5,307 bases of DNA from JALOOE01 sp964423545 (GTDB taxonomy: Bacteria; Chloroflexota; Anaerolineae; CG2-30-64-16). Every line of letters starts with the position of its first letter. The stretch's first letter is position 1. This document shows, in pieces, positions 1-5,307 of this stretch. The stretch covers positions 1-5,307 of the forward strand of contig CAYRFV010000342.1 of NCBI GenBank assembly GCA_964423545.1, in the 5' to 3' direction. The position numbers were made by a program, and so were the translations under genes. Under the pieces are notes generated by a model. It was given only the letters and a program-made list of their open reading frames with translations. It did not search any database and was not told where the DNA came from.

Positions 1-207
1 GATGCTGTTGATGATGCCTCTCAGTTCCACGGTGTGCGTATCGTAGTAAGGATTCCTCGTCAGGAGGATGATGAGCGGCGCCGGGAAGGCGGAGCGCAGA
101 ATCATGATCGCGTAGGCGCCTACCGCGCCAAGTACGATCCAGAAGGTGTAGACGATGGCGTACGCCAGCGCATCGCGCCAGCTCAGCCTGTGTGCGTAAT
201 CGCTCAT
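1..207 (-). CDS. Unrecognised membrane protein, N-terminal part only (cut by window edge)
   Basis: The frame opens with ATG at 207-205 and stays open through position 1, giving 69 residues that begin MSDYAHRLSW; the C-terminus lies outside the window. A short polar N-terminus is followed by one clear hydrophobic segment at about residues 13-37 (including YAIVYTFWIVLGAVGAYAIM), then a second short hydrophobic stretch (PAPLIILL, about 42-49), and then a more polar region (RNPYYDTHTVELRG). There is no signal-peptidase site I would trust, so the segment is probably a membrane anchor or first helix. The start codon overlaps the stop of the Fe-S gene as ATGA. There is no strong Shine-Dalgarno at the usual distance (an AGGA lies 12 bases upstream), which suggests translation coupled to the Fe-S gene. 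I do not recognise the family. From position alone it could be a membrane partner of the Fe-S protein. That a real gene starts here is fairly secure; its function is unknown. Confidence 0.72.
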   Translation of the reverse strand, partial: MSDYAHRLSWRDALAYAIVYTFWIVLGAVGAYAIMILRSAFPAPLIILLTRNPYYDTHTVELRGIINSI

Positions 208-1286
208 GGCGTCGATGCGTCCTGCGGAGCGAGCAAACCCCTGTTCAGCAGGCGTTCATGTTCCCAGGCTGCGAAATCGATGGGGGGATGGACGACTTCC
301 CCGGCCGGCTTCGGAAGCAACGTGGCGGCGCCGCTCGGACAGCCGGTGACGCAGAGGCCGCACCCGATGCAGCGCGCCCGATCGACCTTCGATCGCCCCT
401 CCTCGTCGCTGATCGCGGCCACCTGGCAGCGCGTGATGCACGCTCCGCAGCCGACACACCGGTCCGGGTCGATGACGGCATAGTAGTTGGCATGAGCCAC
501 GGAATGCTCGATGCCCAGGGCGGTGATTCCGCGCAAGATGCCGCAGCAACAGCCGCAGCAGTTGCAGACGTAGCCGAGCCCGGCGCCGACGTTGCTGACC
601 GTGTGGACCAGCCCTACCTCCTCGACGCGATCCAGGAGCGCCAGCGCCTCGTCTCGCGAGAGGTCGCCGGGCGCGGCCGGGCGTTCGAGCACGGAGAAGG
701 AGAGACACACGGCCACCGGGAAGCTGCACTGCCGGCCCAGGTGATGCTGTTGCACGCGGCAGATGCAATCGCGCACGTGAAACGTCTTGGCATTCAGCAG
801 GATCGCGCGCACGTCATCATACGGCAGCACCCATTCGGACTTCACCGCGGCTTGCGCGGGCACGACGCGATGCAGCGCGGGGTCCGCACCCATGATGCCA
901 GCGCTGCCGCCGTCATCGAAGTAGGCTTCCACCAGGTGCGCCAGCTCATGATCCATGCGCTCCAACTGTGCCTCGTAGCTGCCCACCACGAAGGGCGCCA
1001 GGCGGTAGCGCAATCTGCGATCCTGCCGGTCGAACCAGACCAGGCCGCGCCGCGCCATCTCTTTCAGCCGGGCGCCCGCCTCAGACTCCGAGAGTCCGAC
1101 GCGGGCTGCAATAGCATCCACCGGCTCCATCGCTCCCCGAAGTTGGCTCCCCAACCAGGCCTCCTCCGGCGAAAAGATCTTCGCCAGCAGCCGCAGCTCG
1201 ACGCGCGAAGGGGTTCGCGGAAAGCCGTTCGGCAGCCGGTTGAGTGCATCCACTAGTCGTTCGTAGTCATCTGGAGACATCTTCAC
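204..1286 (-). CDS. Winged-helix / multi-cluster 4Fe-4S ferredoxin-type protein
   Basis: This is a 360-residue cytoplasmic Fe-S protein with no signal peptide or membrane segment. Residues 1-42 carry the motif LPNGFPRTPSRVE. Residues 50-100 look like a winged helix: PVDAIAARVGLSESEA, then LKEMARRGLVWF, then a basic wing. Cysteines then come in four groups: C174, C176, C187 and C194 (DCICR..., FPVAVCLSF); C241, C243, C244, C246, C247 and C248 (CNCCGCCCGI); C277, C280, C283 and C287; and C306, C309, C312 and C316. The last two are CX2CX2CX3C motifs, each able to hold a [4Fe-4S] cluster; the first of them is followed by Gln rather than the usual Pro. From memory, the architecture matches a conserved uncharacterised 4Fe-4S family in anaerobic bacteria; redox sensing or electron transfer is inference. 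I chose the GTG start at 1286 because GGGAG lies 6 bases upstream; the ATG two codons later would be 12 bases away. The gene starts 14 bases after the mannosidase stop and overlaps the next gene by 4 bases. Confidence 0.93.
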   Translation of the reverse strand: MKMSPDDYERLVDALNRLPNGFPRTPSRVELRLLAKIFSPEEAWLGSQLRGAMEPVDAIAARVGLSESEAGARLKEMARRGLVWFDRQDRRLRYRLAPFVVGSYEAQLERMDHELAHLVEAYFDDGGSAGIMGADPALHRVVPAQAAVKSEWVLPYDDVRAILLNAKTFHVRDCICRVQQHHLGRQCSFPVAVCLSFSVLERPAAPGDLSRDEALALLDRVEEVGLVHTVSNVGAGLGYVCNCCGCCCGILRGITALGIEHSVAHANYYAVIDPDRCVGCGACITRCQVAAISDEEGRSKVDRARCIGCGLCVTGCPSGAATLLPKPAGEVVHPPIDFAAWEHERLLNRGLLAPQDASTP

Positions 1287-1292
1287 GCGCCA

Positions 1293-1297
1293 CTCCC
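1293..1297 (-). promoter_or_regulatory. Ribosome binding site GGGAG deciding the GTG start of the Fe-S gene
   Basis: On the minus strand GGGAG is followed by 6 bases and then GTG (1286-1284), a normal spacing. The in-frame ATG at 1280-1278 would be 12 bases away, too far for a standard site. The motif sits in the 14-base gap after the mannosidase TAG stop. Confidence 0.6.
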
Positions 1298-1300
1298 GCG

Positions 1301-4300
1301 CTAGACAAACCTGAAGCGCAGCGCCACGATCTCGAATGGCCGAACCGGAAATGCCACCGACCGGCCGTCTGAGACCAACGCTTCGCCGTTTTCTTCGACC
1401 TGGTTGCAGGCGAGCACCTGGCGCCAGGGCCTTGCCGACCGAACGGTGACGGTCCCGCGGCCACCGTTCGGCTCATAGACGCGCACGATCCAGCCGTCGC
1501 CATCGTCGGCAGGCTTGATCGTTTCGACGATGGCGGGGCCGTCGACCTCCAGGAAACTGCGGGAGAGTGGGACAGCGTCCACATCGGCGGACGGCCGGTC
1601 GCTGACGGCATAGCAGACGGCCGGAACGTTGAGCTCCCAACCACGACGCACCGTCTCCCCCTCCGCCCAACCTCCGGCATGAGGCGCCAGCGCGTAGGTG
1701 AACTCATGACGGCCGCGATCGGCGTCGGGATCGGGTGACTCAGGTCCCCGCAGCAGCGTCAGACGCAACACGTTGTCCAACGCATCGTGACCGTATTTGC
1801 AGTCGTTCAGCAGGCTGACCCCGTAGCCCGCTTCCGATAGGTCGGCCCAGCGGTGGGCGCAGACCTCGAACTTCTCCTGGTCCCAGGAGGTGTTGCGGTG
1901 CGTGGGCCGCTCCACCGCGCCGAACTGAATCTCGAAGCTCGCACGCGCCGCGCGGACGGCCACCGGGAACGCCGCCTTGAGCAGCACCTGCCGCGCTTGC
2001 CAATCCGCGCGCGTCACGAAGTCGATGCGCGGCACGCGATCGTAGAGGATCATGTCCTGCTCGACCGTGCTGTCGCGATAGCGCCGGGTGATTCGTACTG
2101 CGCCGCGCACCGGGCCGGACTCGACTACCTCGATGCGCGTGCCCTTCTCCCAGGCATAGCGCTGCTTCTCGAAAGTGGCATGAATGTTCCAGGCCGCCTC
2201 CCGCTCGGGGCCATCCTGGAAGAGCTGCAGTTCATTGGCGCGCTGCCCTGCCGGCACGACTTCGCGGTCATACCGCTTGTCCAGCAGGCGCACGATGCTC
2301 CCTTCGTCATCCAACTCCACGCGGAAGAAGCGGTTCTCGATCAGTCGCGGGGCAACGCGCAGGCTGGTCGTCGCGGCGTCGGCCGCCGGTCGCAGCGCCA
2401 ACCGCAGATAGCCGGTCGCCGGCAGCGCGTGGGGCGCGAAGACGATTTCGACCTGACCGTTGCGTTGGCCGACGACCTGCGCCGGGGTCGCGCGGCCGTC
2501 AGGCGCCACGAGTTCGATCTGCGTCCTGGCGTCGGTGCAGTCGCAGTCAGAGATGCCGGAGAACGGCAGCGAAGCGGCCGGGATCAGCGCGCTGGCGGCA
2601 TCGTGGCGCGACCACGACAGGCTGTTGAAGGCGACGATCTCGCCCGGCGCTGCGACGCGTTCCGCGAGCGCGCGCCACGCCGCATCGCGCACGGTCCGCG
2701 CGGTCTCGGCCGTGTGCGCGTGGTCGAGGGCAGCCTCGCGGTACACCTCGCCGATCGAGCTGCCCGGCAGGATGTCGTGAAATTGGAGCAGGAGCAGGTT
2801 CTCCCAGGCCGCGTCGAGCGGCTGCAGATCGACCGGCAGGCCGCTCGTCTCGGCCATGAACCCGGCGATCTCGGCCTCGCGCAGCGCCAGCTCGTTCTTT
2901 CGGTTGGCGCGCTTGATCTCGCTGTGGGTGGTGTAGGTGCCGCGATGCGTCTCCAGGTAGAGCTCTCCCACCCAGGTCGGCAGAGCCGGCGCAGGCGCGG
3001 CGTCGTCGCCGGTCGCGCGCCGGTCATCGGTCGCCAACCATCGGCGCACCTCGTCGAAGTAGGCTTCGCCGCCGCCCTGCCGGCACGCGGGCAGGCCGGG
3101 GAAGGAGGCGGCGCGCGCGGTGAACTCGAGCATCTCTTCGGTGGGCCCGCCGCCGCCGTCTCCGAAGCCGTAGGGGAAGAGCAGTTCGTCGTAGACGGCT
3201 TTCTGTTCGAAGTTGTCCCAGCCGATGAGCAACTGCTCGGGGTTCGGCCACCCGTTGTAGCCGTTGCGCAGCCGGGGAATATGCGCCAGCACGCGCGTGC
3301 CGTCGATCCCCTCCCACCAGAAGAGGTTGACCGGGAAGACATTGCGCGCCTGCCAGTGCAGCTTGTTGGTGTAGAAATCGTGCAGGCCGCAGCCTGCCAG
3401 GATCTGTGGCAGCGACGCCGGGTAGCCAAAGACATCGGGCAACCACAGCGAATGCGGACGCGCACCGAACTCCTGGCGGAAGAAGCGCAGTCCATGGAGC
3501 ATCTGGCGAATCAGCGCCTCCCCGGAGGGCACGTTGCAATCCGATTCGACCCACGGGCCGCCGGTGCACTCCCAGCGGCCGGCAGCCACCCACTTCTTGA
3601 TCTCCTCGTAGATGGCGGGGAAGTGCTTCTTGGTGTAGGCATAGAGCTGCGGCTGGCTGCACGAGAAGCGGTAGCCGGGATAGCGCTCCATCAGCCTTGC
3701 GGCGGTGGCAAAGGTGCGCGAGCACTTGCGCACGGTCTCCCGGAGGGGCCAGAGCCATGCCGTGTCGATGTGCGAATGGCCCGTCAGGTAGATGCGTCCC
3801 GCTTCAGGGTCGGGCGCGATCGCGCCGATCCGGTCCGCCAGGATCGCTCGCGCCGTTGCGGCCTGGCGGCGATAGTCCTCGGCAGAGGCCGTCAGGTCCA
3901 CAGCAAGCAGCGCCGCCTCGAGCGCCGCGTGCAGGAGTTGCTTGCGCCGAGGCTCCTTCACATGCTGGCTGGCCTCGTAGACGAACCACAGATCGAAGTA
4001 CGTGGTTTCCAGGCTGCGGTCGATCTGCACGAGGTTGACCTCGCGCAGGCGGCCGCGTTCGCGGCGCAGCTCGGCGCGATGGAGGGAGGCCAGGAGGCTG
4101 ACGAATTCCGCCTCCAGGCGCAGGACGCCCGCACCCGGCGCCAGGACCCGCAGGTGGTTGGCATCGATGCCGGCATAGGGCTGGCCATTCACCGTCAATA
4201 ACCCCTCCAGCCCCTCAGCGTCGAACTGGAGGAAGAGATCGTCCGCGGGCGCGGCCGAAGGCGTTTCGACCACAGCGCGCAGGAACAGCGTCTTGCCTGC

Positions 4301-4468
4301 GGGCCAGAAGCTTTCGCCGGGGACTTCGGCCCAGTCGCCGTCGAAGCGATACTCGCCTGCGGCAAGGAAGTCCGCCGTGCGTGCTTGCCAGGGTCCCACC
4401 GGCCAGCGCGCCATGACGGTGCTGCGCCGAATGGCCTCGATTTTCGAGCGGATGATGCGATCGTCCAT
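1301..4468 (-). CDS. Alpha-mannosidase, glycoside hydrolase family 38 (cytosolic Ams1/MAN2C1 class)
   Basis: The 1055-residue product is full length for GH38 enzymes of the Ams1/MAN2C1 class, which release alpha-linked mannose with retention of configuration using a divalent metal. Approximate layout: N-terminal beta-rich region 1-220; catalytic GH38 barrel 226-480; helical middle domain 498-600 (GELYLETHRGTYTTHSEIKR); C-terminal beta domains 610-1055. Key motifs are GHSHIDTAWLWPLRE at 230-244, WLPDVFGYPASLPQIL at 342-357, FGDGGGGPTEEM at 435-446 and QFHDILPGSS at 562-571. By analogy with Drosophila Golgi mannosidase II, H233, D235, D345 and H564 are the metal ligands, and D345 is also the nucleophile, so the enzyme looks active. 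No signal peptide is visible, so it should act in the cytoplasm on imported mannosides or glycan fragments. The ATG at 4468 has AGAGG 7 bases upstream. The exact linkage (alpha-1,2, 1,3 or 1,6) cannot be read from sequence. It heads a likely operon with the Fe-S gene 14 bases downstream. An Asp/Ala/Pro-rich linker at 478-497 is unusual but harmless-looking. Confidence 0.97.
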   Translation of the reverse strand: MDDRIIRSKIEAIRRSTVMARWPVGPWQARTADFLAAGEYRFDGDWAEVPGESFWPAGKTLFLRAVVETPSAAPADDLFLQFDAEGLEGLLTVNGQPYAGIDANHLRVLAPGAGVLRLEAEFVSLLASLHRAELRRERGRLREVNLVQIDRSLETTYFDLWFVYEASQHVKEPRRKQLLHAALEAALLAVDLTASAEDYRRQAATARAILADRIGAIAPDPEAGRIYLTGHSHIDTAWLWPLRETVRKCSRTFATAARLMERYPGYRFSCSQPQLYAYTKKHFPAIYEEIKKWVAAGRWECTGGPWVESDCNVPSGEALIRQMLHGLRFFRQEFGARPHSLWLPDVFGYPASLPQILAGCGLHDFYTNKLHWQARNVFPVNLFWWEGIDGTRVLAHIPRLRNGYNGWPNPEQLLIGWDNFEQKAVYDELLFPYGFGDGGGGPTEEMLEFTARAASFPGLPACRQGGGEAYFDEVRRWLATDDRRATGDDAAPAPALPTWVGELYLETHRGTYTTHSEIKRANRKNELALREAEIAGFMAETSGLPVDLQPLDAAWENLLLLQFHDILPGSSIGEVYREAALDHAHTAETARTVRDAAWRALAERVAAPGEIVAFNSLSWSRHDAASALIPAASLPFSGISDCDCTDARTQIELVAPDGRATPAQVVGQRNGQVEIVFAPHALPATGYLRLALRPAADAATTSLRVAPRLIENRFFRVELDDEGSIVRLLDKRYDREVVPAGQRANELQLFQDGPEREAAWNIHATFEKQRYAWEKGTRIEVVESGPVRGAVRITRRYRDSTVEQDMILYDRVPRIDFVTRADWQARQVLLKAAFPVAVRAARASFEIQFGAVERPTHRNTSWDQEKFEVCAHRWADLSEAGYGVSLLNDCKYGHDALDNVLRLTLLRGPESPDPDADRGRHEFTYALAPHAGGWAEGETVRRGWELNVPAVCYAVSDRPSADVDAVPLSRSFLEVDGPAIVETIKPADDGDGWIVRVYEPNGGRGTVTVRSARPWRQVLACNQVEENGEALVSDGRSVAFPVRPFEIVALRFRFV

Positions 4469-4475
4469 GAGCCAA

Positions 4476-4480
4476 CCTCT
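4476..4480 (-). promoter_or_regulatory. Ribosome binding site AGAGG of the mannosidase gene
   Basis: On the minus strand AGAGG lies 7 bases before the ATG at 4468-4466, the expected spacing, and supports that start. The site overlaps an ACCACAGA element (4485-4478) that is the inverted copy of a sequence at the upstream promoter. Confidence 0.6.
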
Positions 4481-4535
4481 GTGGTGCGGATGCGACGCTC
4501 CGGGTCGCGCGACGGGGGATACATCGCGAAGTCCA

Positions 4536-4553
4536 ATCTATGATACCACAGAT
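4536..4553. promoter_or_regulatory. Imperfect 18-bp palindrome over the -10 element, candidate operator
   Basis: On the minus strand the sequence reads ATCTGTGGTATCATAGAT. The two 9-base halves match as inverted repeats at 7 of 9 positions, with perfect outer arms ATCT/AGAT. It covers the whole proposed -10, so a bound repressor would block RNA polymerase, as LacI/GalR-type or GntR-type sugar regulators do. No regulator gene is visible here and the family of any binding protein cannot be named. Confidence 0.3.
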
Positions 4554-4568
4554 CAGCGCCAGCGACGA
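4540..4568 (-). promoter_or_regulatory. Probable sigma-70-type extended -10 promoter of the mannosidase operon
   Basis: Reading the minus strand, TATCAT at 4545-4540 matches the -10 consensus at 5 of 6 bases and is preceded by TGG (4548-4546), giving an extended -10 TGnTATCAT. The -35 position (about 4568-4563) has only a poor match, which extended -10 promoters tolerate. Transcription would start near 4533, leaving a leader of about 65 bases before the mannosidase ATG. The site stands out as an AT-richer patch in GC-rich surroundings and lies in the only sizeable gap of the window. It is inferred from sequence alone. Confidence 0.5.
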
Positions 4569-4703
4569 AAAACGGCGCAGTGTGTGGGCGCTCAGGTGAT
4601 GTCCGCTTTCCTGCTTCTCGGTGACTCGATCGCGCCTTCGGCCGAGGTTCCTGGGGATGCGGGACGCGACCGTGGCGGCTGCTCCGGCCCGGTCCTGATG
4701 GCC

Positions 4704-5294
4704 TCAGCGCGGCCCGCCGAAAATCGTGCGCAGCCAGCGGTCGAGGCCGCGCGGCTCCTCGGCATCGTCGGCGTGGCCATAATCCCGGTGCTGCTGGCTG
4801 GCCATCAGTTCGGTCAGCGCCGGCAGATCGAAGGCGGCGCGGTCGGAGATGCCGGACACGGCGCCGTCGCGCAGCACGGTGACGCGGTCGGCTATCTGGA
4901 GCACTTCGGCGGGGCGCCGCGTGAGGTAGAGGCAGGCGATATCGTCGCGGCTCAAGAGCCGGAGCACGCGAAAGAGCCCGCCGAGCGCGTCACCGGTGTT
5001 GAGCGAGGTGGCTGGCTCATCCATGACGATGATGCGCGGGCGGGAGCAGAGCGCGCGTGCGATCATCAGCATCCGCTGTTGGGCCGGGCTGAGCTGCGGC
5101 GGTCGCGCCGCCAGATCGAGCCTGACCTCGATCTGGTCCAGGGTCTGCTGCGCCTGGCGCTCGATGTCGGCGCGATTGAGCACAAACCCCTTGCCGCCGA
5201 GATTGCCGACCGTGATGTTCTCGGCGATATCCAGATGATCGAACACCTCCGGCAGCAGGACATCGCGCTGCTGCGCGATGAGTTCGGGTTCCAC
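4704..5294 (-). pseudogene. Sugar-type ABC transporter ATP-binding domain (RbsA/MglA-like), N-terminally truncated or frameshifted
   Basis: The visible 196 codons encode most of one nucleotide-binding domain resembling the N-terminal domain of the RbsA/MglA/XylG family, the ATPases that power uptake of monosaccharides. In order: Q-loop region IAQQ at 6-9, LDIAENITVG at 21-30, signature LSPAQQRM at 68-75, Walker B IIVMDEP at 88-94, then CLYLTRRPAEV at 121-131 and DRVTVLRDG at 136-144. The Walker A part, normally some 50 or more residues earlier, is missing. The frame is closed by TAG at 5300-5298, two codons above the GTG at 5294, and that GTG has no ribosome binding site. In the neighbouring frame the last bases read RSLAGGTRT, which would join naturally to IAQQ, so a one-base frameshift near 5280-5283 is plausible. 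The protein ends after this one domain with an unrelated tail (residues 175-196), whereas RbsA proteins are about 500 residues with two domains. R126 replaces the expected switch His. It may be a decayed gene, a sequencing error or a fragment at a contig edge; the domain identity itself is secure. Confidence 0.75.
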
Positions 5295-5307
5295 CCGCTA
5301 GCGATCG

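Noticed and set aside
192..1256. Plus-strand open frame (354 codons) opposite the Fe-S gene
   Set aside because: Same shadow effect: composition is His/Ala/Arg-rich with no motif, and the minus strand carries unmistakable ferredoxin motifs.
1853..4201. Very long plus-strand open frame (782 codons) opposite the mannosidase gene
   Set aside because: It is a shadow frame of a GC-rich gene: the product is an Arg/Ala/Gly/Val-rich string without recognisable motifs, while the opposite strand encodes a complete GH38 enzyme.
4504..4513. Perfect 10-base palindrome GTCGCGCGAC in the mannosidase leader
   Set aside because: A palindrome of this size built of CG steps is expected by chance in GC-rich DNA of this length, and it has no flanking symmetry.
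4568..4591. Possible terminator for the ABC gene: GCGC arms, 9-base loop, then T5 on the minus strand
   Set aside because: The stem is only 4 base pairs with no extension and the T run is short, so it is too weak to call; it also lies next to the proposed promoter.
4469..4703. Open frame continuing past the ABC stop (includes LRRFSSLALICGIIDW), superficially like the start of a sugar permease
   Set aside because: It is only a short hydrophobic run with no start or ribosome site and no continuing membrane segments; the frame runs on as an out-of-phase shadow of the mannosidase gene.

Overview
This is a GC-rich bacterial window in which every supported gene lies on the minus strand, so transcription runs from high to low coordinates. 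Gene density, GTG starts, short gene gaps, an Ams1-type GH38 mannosidase, an RbsA-like sugar transporter ATPase and a cysteine-rich Fe-S protein of a type known from anaerobes fit an anaerobic or facultative bacterium. Chloroflexota is my best guess, but no phylogenetic marker is present and the assignment is weak.

Layout, in transcription order. (1) 5294-4704: an RbsA/MglA-like ABC ATPase domain without its N-terminal Walker A part. The visible frame is closed by a TAG two codons above the only possible start, right at the window edge. The protein also stops after one nucleotide-binding domain and has Arg where the switch His is expected, so it is probably a degraded or broken gene. (2) 4703-4469: a 235-base gap with a likely extended -10 promoter (TGGTATCAT) inside an imperfect 18-bp palindrome. 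(3) 4468-1301: a full-length, apparently intact GH38 alpha-mannosidase of the cytosolic Ams1/MAN2C1 class, with all four expected metal-site residues. (4) 1286-204: a 360-residue protein with an N-terminal winged-helix-like region and 18 cysteines in four groups, including two classical [4Fe-4S] ferredoxin motifs. It starts 14 bases after the mannosidase stop. (5) 207 to beyond position 1: the first 69 residues of an unrecognised membrane protein, whose ATG overlaps the previous stop as ATGA.

Genes 3 to 5 look like one transcription unit driven from the promoter near 4540. The mannosidase would trim alpha-mannosides in the cytoplasm. The ATGA-coupled pair of Fe-S/winged-helix protein and membrane protein looks like a functional unit of its own, perhaps redox sensing or electron transfer at the membrane; its link to mannoside use is not evident. 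The transporter fragment upstream may be what is left of a sugar uptake system. I saw no RNA gene, CRISPR array, insertion sequence or convincing terminator. The ordinary reading of the window is a glycoside hydrolase operon beside a decayed ABC gene; the least explained part is the Fe-S/membrane pair.
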